Origin: SM23-73-3 sp965369445
GTDB lineage: Bacteria; Zixibacteria; MSB-5A5; SM1-73
DNA: 40,631 bases
Direction: 5' to 3'
Assembly (NCBI GenBank): GCA_965369445.1
Contig: CBDUQU010000007.1
Span: 1 to 40,631, forward strand
The notes below the pieces were generated by a model. That model had not been told where the DNA came from. It did no database searches and saw only the letters and a list, made by a program, of their open reading frames with translations. Positions 14,469 to 22,388 of this stretch are shown here, in pieces (position 1 is the first letter of the stretch; each line of letters begins with the position of its first letter). The position numbers were made by a program, and so were the translations under genes.

Positions 14469-14519
14469 CTGTCGGGTCCCCTGACCCGACAGCACATTGC
14501 CGCCAGGTCGGGGGACCTG
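14469..14519. repeat. Two-hairpin palindromic element at the pseudogene break
   Basis: CTGTCGGGTC (14469-14478) pairs with GACCCGACAG (14483-14492). A second hairpin CAGGTC (14504-14509) with GACCTG (14514-14519) follows after 11 bases. The layout (two adjacent hairpins with related arms) resembles the other dispersed elements in the window. Confidence 0.65.
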
Positions 14520-14570
14520 ACGGAAACAAAAAACATTTCCTATTTATTGCGGGGCTCTTGGAATAAAAAA

Positions 14571-14792
14571 CTAACGGCTTTCCCTCAGCTTCCATCGGAT
14601 TGCCCTGGTGCGCTTCGAGGAACACTTGACCATGAATTCGTGCATCTGACGAAGCCACTCCAGCTTTTTCTTGGGTGGTATCTTCATGAATCTCAAGAGA
14701 CGTTCTTCTTCGGTTTCCCATTCGAAGATCACAGCCTCTCCTTCGACGTTCTTATTTTCTTCAGTTCTCTGCTTGAGCCTTGCGTTCTTCAC
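14571..14792 (-). CDS. Small charged helical protein, family not named
   Basis: 73 residues from a GTG at 14792; no ATG and no clear ribosome binding site precede it, so the start is uncertain and the gene may be 5'-truncated. The C-terminal part, FMKIPPKKKLEWLRQMHEF then SSKRTRAIRWKLRE, is strongly helical and resembles short bacterial proteins of about 60-70 residues that I have seen near toxin-antitoxin or nucleotidyltransferase genes, but I cannot name the family. It lies between a methyltransferase remnant and the TIGR04076 gene in the low-GC island. Confidence 0.5.
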   Translation of the reverse strand: MKNARLKQRTEENKNVEGEAVIFEWETEEERLLRFMKIPPKKKLEWLRQMHEFMVKCSSKRTRAIRWKLRESR

Positions 14793-14894
14793 CCGTTTTT
14801 CACTTGAATACTACGGGAAGCGATGGAAAATCCCTCCACTGCGGCGATCAAGGACAAATCGATGCCCAATGAATTATGCAACCACAAAAGTCAA

Positions 14895-15143
14895 CTATTT
14901 CTCGATGCGTCTGAGTTCGAGCGTTATGCCCTTTGGGTCGGGGCAGTGAATCGTTGCCACGCCTTTCTCTTTTTCCCAGCGGAAGTTGCCGCCACAGTGC
15001 AGACTTAGTACATACGGGAATATGGCATCCCAGGCCCCGGTACATATTCCGGCAGGGGTAGTTTCGCCGACTGTGAACACCTGCCCGATCTTATGAATAT
15101 CGCCCTGACATTTTCCCCCCTTGACAGTAATTAGTACCGGCAT
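14895..15143 (-). CDS. TIGR04076 family protein
   Basis: 82 residues. Conserved elements are VKGGKCQGDIHKIGQVF, TPAGICTGAWDAIFPYV, CGGNFRWEKEKG and CPDPKGITLELRRIE, with four cysteines or so spaced as in the family. The role of TIGR04076 proteins is unknown; the cysteines suggest metal or redox binding. The start is ATG 15143 with GGAGGT eight bases upstream, and a TATAAT-like -10 box lies at 15172-15167. A broken copy of its 5' end and upstream region is found at 15819-15902, on the other side of the GNAT gene. Confidence 0.82.
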   Translation of the reverse strand: MPVLITVKGGKCQGDIHKIGQVFTVGETTPAGICTGAWDAIFPYVLSLHCGGNFRWEKEKGVATIHCPDPKGITLELRRIEK

Positions 15144-15169
15144 TGACTAATACCTCCATCCTGATTATT
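15086..15169. repeat. Copy A of an 84-base direct repeat (5' end of the TIGR04076 gene)
   Basis: Matches 15819-15902 with seven differences in 84 bases by my hand alignment and no gaps. It covers the ribosome binding site and the first 19 codons or so. The TATAAT-like box just beyond its end (15167-15172) is only partly included and is not conserved in copy B. Confidence 0.85.
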
Positions 15170-15250
15170 ATAAAGCATCCTGCTCCGCCTGGCTATCGAT
15201 ACGACGACATGGCCCTATTTGTTCTGGCCGGGGGGGATGGCGAAGAATCT

Positions 15251-15733
15251 TTATGACCCTTCAGGCAGTTGCAGAAAGACCTCTCCCGGGTTGATCTCTT
15301 CGGCTCCCTCGACGTCCCAGAGTGTGAATCCTAAACTCTGAAAGAGGTGAGCTGCTGCCTCATTTTCGCGTCGATGGCTGGTGGCAATCATCTCCACCCC
15401 GGGGTAGAGCTTGAGTCGGCGGATCACCTCGAGAGTGGCAGCCCGCCCGTATCCCTGCCGTTGATGCGCTCGGTCGATCATAAGCCGGAGAATGAAGCCG
15501 ACGCCGCACGTAATCTCATACATGACAAAGCCCACCATGGGCGCCTTGGGCTTGGGGTGACCTAGTGCGGCCCGGTCATAAATCGCCAGCGGCACCAAGG
15601 TCGGATTGACCTTCGCCTCCGCCAGGGATTTGGCGTTGGTTGCGACGAGTTCGGTCTGCGAGTCGTCGACACGTAGATTGATACACTCCATGCAGGTGTC
15701 TGGCGTGACCTCGCGGAGATGGATTTCAGCCAT
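15251..15733 (-). CDS. GNAT-family N-acetyltransferase
   Basis: 160 residues from the ATG at 15733 (MAEIHLREV), with AGAGGGA upstream. The longer frame to 15757 would use a start inside that region. Acetyl-CoA binding motif A is visible as ILRLMIDRAHQRQGYGRAA (Q-R-Q-G-Y-G-R), and the C-terminal part has ENEAAAHLFQSLGFTLW, the usual GNAT motif B. The N-terminus (LREVTPDTCMECINLRV) resembles PaiA/spermidine acetyltransferase-like members, but the substrate is unproven. It is bracketed by the intact and broken copies of the TIGR04076 5' end. Confidence 0.85.
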   Translation of the reverse strand: MAEIHLREVTPDTCMECINLRVDDSQTELVATNAKSLAEAKVNPTLVPLAIYDRAALGHPKPKAPMVGFVMYEITCGVGFILRLMIDRAHQRQGYGRAATLEVIRRLKLYPGVEMIATSHRRENEAAAHLFQSLGFTLWDVEGAEEINPGEVFLQLPEGS

Positions 15734-15818
15734 ACGATTCTCCCTCTTCAAGAACACTTAACCCTAAAGCAAAAGCGGCGCGGCCTGAGCGCATCCACCA
15801 GTTGCCAACTTAGATGGG

Positions 15819-15876
15819 CGATCTTATGGATATCCCCCTGACATTTTCCCCCCTTGACAGTTATGCGTACCGGCAT
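15819..15876 (-). pseudogene. Broken second copy of the TIGR04076 gene (5' end only)
   Basis: From an ATG at 15876 with GGAGGT upstream, the first 19 codons encode MPVRITVKGGKCQGDIHKI, nearly identical to the intact gene at 14895-15143. Then homology stops abruptly and the frame runs into unrelated sequence. The cysteine-rich remainder is missing. Confidence 0.75.
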
Positions 15877-15902
15877 GGACTAACACCTCCATCCTGATTA
15901 TT
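15819..15902. repeat. Copy B of the 84-base direct repeat
   Basis: Partner of 15086-15169. The two copies are 733 bases apart and in the same orientation, flanking the GNAT gene. The rest of 15734-15995 has no other gene I can support. Confidence 0.85.
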
Positions 15903-15995
15903 GTCCAACTTATCGAGAAAAAACTGACTCCGAATGAATCGGGCAATCTCGAAGGGCGACCTTGCGCCACTGAGGATGACCCGAGGATGCTGCAA

Positions 15996-16496
15996 TCACC
16001 GTTGGCCTTGTAGATAATTCAGCAATCCGCCCTTTTCGGCAATCTCCATCTCCAGGCCCGACGGCGGCTGACCCTTCAACGTTTTCTTGGTGGAGAGATT
16101 AGTTACCTTTCCTGTCCCCAGATCCACCTCGACTTTATCTCCGGTCTTCGCAATCTTAGAGATTCCCGCACATTCCATAAGCGGAAAAGCCAGATTAACC
16201 GCGTTGCGGTAGAATATGCGGCCAAAAGATTCCGCCACCACGCAGCTTACGCCGTTTTCCTGCAGGCAGACCACCGCATGCTCCCGCGAGGAGCCGCATC
16301 CGAAGTTTTTTCCGGTGACGACTATGTCGCCCGGCTTGACCTTCTTGGCGAAGTCCTCCAATCCCGGAACGAACTCCATGGCATGTTTTGCCATCTCCTT
16401 CGGGTCGGTTAGGGGGAGGTATTGCCCGTGATAGATCTGGTCGGTATCGATGTCATCACCAACTACCCAGGCTTTCCCTTTGAATTTCTTGGCCAT
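15996..16496 (-). CDS. leuD: 3-isopropylmalate dehydratase small subunit (LeuD-type aconitase swivel)
   Basis: 166 residues, the short archaeal/Thermotoga-type small subunit. Motifs: DDIDTDQI near residue 14, GKNFGCGSSREHA (about 63-75), RIFYRNAVNLAFPL. It forms a heterodimer with a large iron-sulphur subunit (LeuC) to isomerise 2- and 3-isopropylmalate in leucine synthesis. Short subunits of this kind can also belong to homoaconitase or citraconate/dimethylmalate hydratases. No large subunit is within the window, so the exact pathway is unresolved. Ribosome binding site AAGGAG is correctly placed. Confidence 0.85.
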   Translation of the reverse strand: MAKKFKGKAWVVGDDIDTDQIYHGQYLPLTDPKEMAKHAMEFVPGLEDFAKKVKPGDIVVTGKNFGCGSSREHAVVCLQENGVSCVVAESFGRIFYRNAVNLAFPLMECAGISKIAKTGDKVEVDLGTGKVTNLSTKKTLKGQPPSGLEMEIAEKGGLLNYLQGQR

Positions 16497-16601
16497 ACAA
16501 CACTCCTTTTAATTTAGAAGTCACGACTTTGACGAAGTTAATACGAACGGGGGCAAAAGTCAACTTCCAAGAAGGATCGATTGTCCTCGGAGCTTGACTT
16601 T

Positions 16602-16668
16602 GTAGCCGCACCCTTCAGGGTGCGCAGAGGAGCCAATGACGGTGTCCCGCCAGAGGCGGGGCGGCTAC
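16602..16668. repeat. Palindromic element with GTAGCCGC/GCGGCTAC ends
   Basis: Terminal inverted repeats GTAGCCGC (16602-16609) and GCGGCTAC (16661-16668) enclose two hairpins: GCACCC-TTCA-GGGTGC (16608-16623) and CCCGCC-AGA-GGCGGG (16646-16660). The architecture is the same as the element 20 bases to the right, with different sequence. Confidence 0.75.
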
Positions 16669-16688
16669 TGTGACACCTCGTTTCCCGG

Positions 16689-16739
16689 TGGAGTGTCTGC
16701 CTTTAGGCAGACATGTCAGGCTGAAAGCCTGACACTCCA
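16689..16739. repeat. Palindromic element with TGGAGTGT/ACACTCCA ends (compact form)
   Basis: Termini TGGAGTGT (16689-16696) and ACACTCCA (16732-16739). Hairpin 1 is GTCTGCC-TTTA-GGCAGAC (16695-16712), hairpin 2 is GTCAGGCT-GAA-AGCCTGAC (16715-16733). This 51-base copy is the clearest example of the family. It ends about 20 bases downstream of guaA. Confidence 0.8.
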
Positions 16740-16759
16740 AAATCCTGTCAGCTACTGAA

Positions 16760-18298
16760 TTACTCCCACTCGATGGTGGCGGGGGGTTTGGAGGAGACGT
16801 CATAGACTACCCGGTTGACGCCCTTCACCTCGTTTATAATCCGATTGGAGATATTGCCTAAGATTTCTGGCGGGATTTTAGCCCAGTCTGCGGTCATGCC
16901 ATCGAGAGAGGTAACCGCTCGTAAGGCGATGACGTTTTCGTAAGTCCTCTCGTCCCCCATGACCCCAACAGTCTGAACCGGCAGAAGGACGCAGAAAGCC
17001 TGCCATATTCTGTCATACATATCCGTTTTCTTAAGCTCTGAGATGTAAATGTCGTCCGCTTCTCTTAAAACAGCGAGCTGTTCTCTGGTCACCTCTCCCA
17101 AGATTCTGACTGCCAGACCGGGGCCGGGAAAAGGATGCCGCCCGATCATGCTTTCCGGCAGGTTCAATTTTCTCCCCAGCTCTCTGACCTCATCTTTGAA
17201 CAGTTCCCTTAAAGGCTCGATCAACTTTAGGTTCATCTGCTCCGGCAGGCCGCCCACATTATGATGGGACTTTATAGTAGCGGATGGTCCTTTAAAGGAG
17301 GTGCTTTCAATTACGTCGGGATATAACGTACCCTGAGCCAGAAACTCGACATCTTCGATCCTCTTTGCTTCGTCCTCGAATACTTCAATAAACGTTCGCC
17401 CGATAATCTTCCTTTTCTCCTCCGGGTCGACTACCCCTTTTAGCCCGCTCAAGAATCTCTCCGATGCATCGATTAGTTTCAGGTCTAAATCAAAATTGCT
17501 GAAGGCGGAGATCACCTCCCGGGCCTCGTCTTTTCTGAGCACGCCGTTGTCCACCAGGATGCAGTGGAGTTGCTTTCCAATAGCCTTGTTTATCAGAGCG
17601 GCGCAAACGGACGAATCCACCCCGCCGCTTAAGCCAAGGATTACCTGGCTGTCTTTGACTAAGTCTCTTATGCCGGAAACGGTGGTGTCGATGAACGATT
17701 CCGTAGTCCAGCTTCCCTCACACCGGCAGATTCCGAAAAGGTAATTCTGCAAAATTCGCATGCCCTCTTCCGTGTGAGCTACCTCCGGATGAAACTGGAG
17801 TCCAAAGATTTTCTTGTTCTTGTTACCTATGGCGGCAAAAGGAATGTTCTCCGTGTGGGCCAGAACCTCAAACTGCGGTGGTAAAGTAGAAAGATGATCC
17901 CCGTGGCTCATCCACACCGCGGTATTAGTCTTCACTTCTGAAAAGAGACTGTTCTCTTTGTCGATCTGAATAACGGCTTTCCCGTATTCCCTTCTTTGCG
18001 ATCTCTCCATCTCTCCGCCGGACAACTTGCCGATAAGCTGCAGGCCGTAGCAGATTCCCAGGACCGGAACGCCCAGTTCGAAGACCCGCTTTTCACAGAT
18101 GGGAGCATTCTGATCAAAGACGCTTGAGGGACCACCGGAGAGGACTATTCCTTTTAAGTTCCTGTGTCTGTACTCTTGTGGATCCCGGTTGAAGGGAAGT
18201 ATCTCGCAGAACACCTTGTTCTCCCGGATGCGGCGCGCGATCAGCTGGGTGTACTGCGATCCGAAGTCAAGTACGATTATGGTCTCCTCATGCTTCAT
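16760..18298 (-). CDS. guaA: GMP synthase (glutamine-hydrolysing)
   Basis: 512 residues, full length. Class I glutamine amidotransferase domain (about 6-195) with catalytic C83 in GICYGLQ and H170/E172 in FHPEVAHT. ATP-pyrophosphatase domain with the P-loop SGGVDSS (224-230), and the C-terminal dimerisation domain (HPFPGPGLAVRILGE, then SSKPPATIEWE at the end). It converts XMP to GMP. It is the last gene of the lipid A-nadB run, seven bases after nadB, so its expression is probably coupled to that operon. Confidence 0.97.
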   Translation of the reverse strand: MKHEETIIVLDFGSQYTQLIARRIRENKVFCEILPFNRDPQEYRHRNLKGIVLSGGPSSVFDQNAPICEKRVFELGVPVLGICYGLQLIGKLSGGEMERSQRREYGKAVIQIDKENSLFSEVKTNTAVWMSHGDHLSTLPPQFEVLAHTENIPFAAIGNKNKKIFGLQFHPEVAHTEEGMRILQNYLFGICRCEGSWTTESFIDTTVSGIRDLVKDSQVILGLSGGVDSSVCAALINKAIGKQLHCILVDNGVLRKDEAREVISAFSNFDLDLKLIDASERFLSGLKGVVDPEEKRKIIGRTFIEVFEDEAKRIEDVEFLAQGTLYPDVIESTSFKGPSATIKSHHNVGGLPEQMNLKLIEPLRELFKDEVRELGRKLNLPESMIGRHPFPGPGLAVRILGEVTREQLAVLREADDIYISELKKTDMYDRIWQAFCVLLPVQTVGVMGDERTYENVIALRAVTSLDGMTADWAKIPPEILGNISNRIINEVKGVNRVVYDVSSKPPATIEWE

Positions 18299-18305
18299 CT
18301 AATCT

Positions 18306-19925
18306 CTACGCCTTTTTTGATTTCAGCACCGTGTCCTTCAGCCAGTTTTCATCGTCCTTCTCTGGGTAATCAATGTTATAGTGAAGCCCACGGCTTTCTT
18401 TTCTTTTTAGAGCGCATGCTATGATCAGCCTAGCCACGGTGGCAATGTTCCTCAATTCGATCACATCGTAGGTGACCGGATTAACCTTGTAGAACTCGGT
18501 GATCTCGTCTAAAAGGATGACGATTCTCTTTTTGGCTTGCTCCAGACGGCGATTGGAGCGGACTATCCCCACGTAGTCCCACATGAATTTTTGTATCCAG
18601 TCCCGGTTATGGGCGATGATCACCCATTCCTGCTGATCAAACACGCCTTCCAGACTCCATGAGGGGATAGCCGGAAAGGAGAAATCCTTCATCGACGAGA
18701 GTTTCTCTTTTGCACTGCCGGCGGAAAAGTGAGCGAAAGCAACCGCTTCCAGAAGGGAATTGGATGCCAGCCGGTTTGCCCCGTGCATCCCGGTGCAAGC
18801 CACCTCGCCGCAAGCATAGAGGTTCTCTATTCCGGTTCGCCCCTCCGGGTCGGTAACCACTCCGCCGCAGATATAGTGAGCGGCGGGGACCACCGGAATC
18901 CAATCCTTGGTTATGTCCAGGCCCAGCGAGAGGCATTTTCCATAGATGTTGGGGAATCTCAGCTTGATGAATTTCTGATCCAGGTGGGTGACGTCCAGAT
19001 AAACGCATGAGTCCCCTCGCTTCTTCAACTCGTAGTCGATGGCTCGCGCTACCACGTCGCGGGGGGCGAGTTCCTTGCGGGGATGATACCTCTCCATAAA
19101 GGCTTCACCCGATTTCAGCCGCAGGATGCCGCCCTCTCCTCTCACCGCCTCGGAAATCAGAAAGGATTTGCCCATCTGATGATAAAGGGCGGTGGGATGG
19201 AACTGGATGAACTCCAGATTGGCCACCTCTGCCCCGGCACGGTACGCCATGGCCAACCCATCGCCGGTGGCGATGGAGGGATTGGTGGTGTGAACGTACA
19301 CCTTTCCCGCTCCACCACTTGCCAGTAAAGTCACCTTTGCCAGGCAGGTGGCGACCTGATTTTTATCCTTGTCCAGAACGTAAGCGCCCCAGCACTTGAT
19401 TCTCTCCTCTGGTTTTCGCTGGTAACCTTTGAGATGGTGCTGGGTGATTAAGTCAATGGCAATATGATCTTCCAGTATCTTCACGTTTTTCTTGGCTTTG
19501 ACTGCTCCCAGGAGGGAGTTTTCCACCTCTTTGCCGGTGAGATCGGCGGCATGCGCAACGCGGTTTTTGGAATGTCCGCCTTCTAAACCCAGGTCGAATT
19601 CCTCTTCCTTTCCTCTCTTTTTGCTGAAGCGCACCCCTATCTCCACCAGCTCCTCGATGCATCCCGGACCGGCTTCCACCACCTTTTTCACCACCTCCGG
19701 ATTGCATAGACCGGCCCCTCCTTTTAACGTATCTTCAAGGTGAAGCTCGAAGGAATCATCCTTCGCCAGGACCGATGCAATGCCTCCCTGGGCGTAGTTG
19801 GTGTTGGATTCGGAATCCTCCTTCTTGGTGACTATAACCACCTCGCCGAGCTCAGAGGCTTGAAGAGCGAAGGAGAGACCGCCAATGCCCGATCCGATCA
19901 CTAAAAAGTCGGTTTCTATCTCCAT
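18306..19925 (-). CDS. nadB: L-aspartate oxidase
   Basis: 539 residues. FAD-binding GSGIGGLSFALQA near residue 12, SNTNYAQGGIA (about 40-50), LASGGAGKVY, TGDGLAMAYRAGAEVANLEFIQFHPT (about 240), the substrate region AHYICGGVVTD and the C-terminal helical domain. It oxidises aspartate to iminoaspartate, the first step of de novo NAD synthesis. The start codon directly follows the lpxK stop with no gap, so translation is probably coupled. The NAD theme recurs in nadD at 37.2 kb. Confidence 0.96.
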   Translation of the reverse strand: MEIETDFLVIGSGIGGLSFALQASELGEVVIVTKKEDSESNTNYAQGGIASVLAKDDSFELHLEDTLKGGAGLCNPEVVKKVVEAGPGCIEELVEIGVRFSKKRGKEEEFDLGLEGGHSKNRVAHAADLTGKEVENSLLGAVKAKKNVKILEDHIAIDLITQHHLKGYQRKPEERIKCWGAYVLDKDKNQVATCLAKVTLLASGGAGKVYVHTTNPSIATGDGLAMAYRAGAEVANLEFIQFHPTALYHQMGKSFLISEAVRGEGGILRLKSGEAFMERYHPRKELAPRDVVARAIDYELKKRGDSCVYLDVTHLDQKFIKLRFPNIYGKCLSLGLDITKDWIPVVPAAHYICGGVVTDPEGRTGIENLYACGEVACTGMHGANRLASNSLLEAVAFAHFSAGSAKEKLSSMKDFSFPAIPSWSLEGVFDQQEWVIIAHNRDWIQKFMWDYVGIVRSNRRLEQAKKRIVILLDEITEFYKVNPVTYDVIELRNIATVARLIIACALKRKESRGLHYNIDYPEKDDENWLKDTVLKSKKA

Positions 19926-21008
19926 TTATACCTTCCCCTCAACTTTCTTTAAGAGTACTTCCTCTCCGCTGGTTACCTTCAAATCGATTCTTAGCACGTA
20001 AATGGGAACCCTCAGTTCATTTATCAAAGGTATACGCACCGAATCCTTCTCTGTGGTGATAATAAGGTCGACACCCAAGCTCTCTGCCTCCTGGCTCAAT
20101 TCGAGGAGGTCTTTTTTCCCATAAGGGAAGTGATCTGAGAACTTTCGGTGCCTCAGGATCTGAATTTTGAGTTGAGTCAGAGTGTTTTCGAACGATAAAG
20201 GATTTCCGATGCCGGAAAAAGCTAACGCTCTCTTGTTTTCCACTTCATTGGTTCTGACCGGGGAGCCGTCCGACAGCCTTTCAATCGAGCGAATCTGGTA
20301 GACGGACTCCACTACTATAGCTTCTGGGTTATATCTCCTCAGTATCTTGATCAGTTCGTCTTTATCGGTGACCTGATCCGTTTTGGTCAGGACAAAAACG
20401 TCTGCCCTTTTTAGGGAGATCAAAGGTTCCCTCAGTATTCCGGCAGGGAGCAGTTTGCCGTTCCCAAAAGGATTGACTGAATCGATCACCATGATGTCTA
20501 AGTTTCTGAACAGCTTCAGGTGTTGAAACCCATCGTCTAATATCAGGAATTGCGTGCCATGTTTGTGAATAACATAGTTGCCAGAGGCACATCTGTTCTT
20601 GGTGACTATAATGGGGACATCTGAAAGCCTCTGTGCCAGAAGATAAGGTTCGTCTCCGGTATCATGCCAGTCGACTTGATGGCAGGTTGCCTGCGTCAAT
20701 TCCACCATCTGTTTTTTCCCCCGTTTATAGCCTCTGGTGAGTATGGCTACCTTCTTTCCCTGAGCCCTGAGCTTTGCCGCCAGATAAATGACCAGAGGAG
20801 TCTTTCCGGTCCCCCCGACGGTGATGTTTCCTATGCTGATCACCCTGGCTTTCAGCTTCTCTTGCTTCCGCAGGCCGCGTTGGTAAAGAAGAAGCCTGGT
20901 GCTGCACCCCAATCGATAGAGCTGAGAGAAAAAAGAAAGAACCACCAGCGCCAGTGCGTGGAGAGACCCTTTCTTTTTCTTACAACCGGGTTGGAAAAAG
21001 TCCTTCAT
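19926..21008 (-). CDS. lpxK: Tetraacyldisaccharide 4'-kinase
   Basis: 360 residues. It has an N-terminal membrane-associated segment (about 15-35), Walker A NITVGGTGKTP (about 61-71), GYKRGKK, DEPYLLAQR, LDDGFQH (about 158-164), and GNGKLLPAGILREP (about 181-194). It phosphorylates the lipid A precursor at the 4' position, yielding lipid IVA. It begins four bases after the waaA stop and abuts nadB. Confidence 0.95.
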   Translation of the reverse strand: MKDFFQPGCKKKKGSLHALALVVLSFFSQLYRLGCSTRLLLYQRGLRKQEKLKARVISIGNITVGGTGKTPLVIYLAAKLRAQGKKVAILTRGYKRGKKQMVELTQATCHQVDWHDTGDEPYLLAQRLSDVPIIVTKNRCASGNYVIHKHGTQFLILDDGFQHLKLFRNLDIMVIDSVNPFGNGKLLPAGILREPLISLKRADVFVLTKTDQVTDKDELIKILRRYNPEAIVVESVYQIRSIERLSDGSPVRTNEVENKRALAFSGIGNPLSFENTLTQLKIQILRHRKFSDHFPYGKKDLLELSQEAESLGVDLIITTEKDSVRIPLINELRVPIYVLRIDLKVTSGEEVLLKKVEGKV

Positions 21009-21012
21009 CTGC

Positions 21013-22326
21013 TCAGTCTTTGTTCAGAAGGGAGAAGATCAGATCCGCCGTCCTCCGAGAGACTCCCGTCTCCTTCTGAATGGCTTCTCTTGCATTTTTT
21101 CCCATTTCTATTCTTCTTGCATCGTCTGAAAGCAGGTTGAATAAACTGAGATAGAGTTCCTCATCGTCCTTGACTTGAATGCCGCCTCCGGATTCAATCA
21201 GAATCCGAGCCTCCTCTTTGAAATTATTCACGTGGGGTCCGAAAAGAACCGGCACTCCGTGAATGGCCGGCTCCAGGAGATTGTGTCCTCCCACCGGCAC
21301 CAGGCTGCCCCCCACAAAGGCGACGTCAGCCAGAGAGTAGATTCCGAAAAGCTCCCCGATGGTATCCAGAATGATCACGCTGCGATCCGCAACACAAACT
21401 TCTTCGTGGGGACGAGCATTCGACGCCAGATGATCCAGCCGACTTCTTCTTACGAAGTTCAACTGATGGTCGGAAAGCGCCCTTTCCATCTCCTTCAACC
21501 GATCCAGATGTCGCGGCGCCAGGACGAAGAGCAGATTCTTATATTCTTGCAGCAACCTTTTGAAGACCGGAATCAGAATGCTTTCCTCTCCCGACCGCAC
21601 GCTTCCGCCGATGACCACCCGGCAATGGTCGGGAATATGTAACTTTCTCTTTAACCCCTCGACATCCTGTGTTTGACTGCTAAACAGCAAGCGGTCGAAC
21701 TTGAGGTTTCCCGTTACCCTAATCTTTCCCGGGTCTGCGCCCAGGAGCATTATCCTCCTCTTGTGCTCATCTGATTGCATGCACAGAAGGTCAACGTAGG
21801 AGAGTGTTTCTTTGAGCAGACTCCTTACCCAAAGATATTTCCTCAAGGAATTCTCCGAGATGCGTCCGTTTATCGAGGCTATATAACATCCGTTCTTTTT
21901 CGCCTCTCTTATCAGGTTGGGCCAGAGTTCGGTCTCCACCAGAATCAGAGCCTTCGGCTCTATTCGGTCTAAGGTCCTGCGCACGAATCTTTTTAGATCC
22001 ACGGGAAGGTAGAAGACCAGCCTGACCCCCTCCAGAAGCTTTTCCGCCTCCCTTCTGCCTGTCTTGGTGACCGTCGAAACCACCATGGCATATTCCGGAC
22101 GCTGTCTCTTAACCTCGGGTATGATGGTGGATAAGACCTTTACCTCGCCGACAGAGGCGGCGTGAAACCAGATTACTTTTTTGCCAGCAAGCTTTTCCGT
22201 TTTCTTCTTCGCCAGCCTTCCCATTCTCTCTTTTACCCCGTGCTTTCCCCAAGCTGCGCGGAGTAGAAGATAGGGGAAAGCAATAACGAAGGCCACATTT
22301 AGAATAAGATTATAGAGCGCGTACAT
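21013..22326 (-). CDS. waaA: 3-deoxy-D-manno-octulosonic acid transferase
   Basis: 437 residues. N-terminal membrane helix (about 5-25), GRLAKKK, FHAASVGEVKVL (about 54-65) containing the conserved glutamate expected to be catalytic, ETELWPNLI (about 131-139), and GGSLVPVGGHNLLEP (about 340-354) in the GT-B C-terminal domain. It attaches Kdo residues to lipid IVA. Whether it adds one, two or more Kdo cannot be judged. It sits between the acyltransferase and lpxK genes. Confidence 0.95.
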   Translation of the reverse strand: MYALYNLILNVAFVIAFPYLLLRAAWGKHGVKERMGRLAKKKTEKLAGKKVIWFHAASVGEVKVLSTIIPEVKRQRPEYAMVVSTVTKTGRREAEKLLEGVRLVFYLPVDLKRFVRRTLDRIEPKALILVETELWPNLIREAKKNGCYIASINGRISENSLRKYLWVRSLLKETLSYVDLLCMQSDEHKRRIMLLGADPGKIRVTGNLKFDRLLFSSQTQDVEGLKRKLHIPDHCRVVIGGSVRSGEESILIPVFKRLLQEYKNLLFVLAPRHLDRLKEMERALSDHQLNFVRRSRLDHLASNARPHEEVCVADRSVIILDTIGELFGIYSLADVAFVGGSLVPVGGHNLLEPAIHGVPVLFGPHVNNFKEEARILIESGGGIQVKDDEELYLSLFNLLSDDARRIEMGKNAREAIQKETGVSRRTADLIFSLLNKD

Positions 22327-22350
22327 GATCAGTTCCGTTGATTATTGGAG

Positions 22351-22384
22351 AAACCGGAACCTAATTTAAGTTAGGTTCCGGTTT
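22351..22384. repeat. Palindromic repeat, CCTAA...TTAGG family, copy 1
   Basis: Perfect 14-base arms AAACCGGAACCTAA (22351-22364) and TTAGGTTCCGGTTT (22371-22384) with a six-base loop. It fills the 62-base gap between the DUF374 gene and waaA. Relatives lie at 25618-25645 and 28669-28688. Confidence 0.8.
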
Positions 22385-22388
22385 TCGA

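Noticed and set aside
16505..16565. TTGACT followed by TAACTT as a promoter for leuD
   Set aside because: The -10 candidate matches only about three positions, so it is too weak to report.
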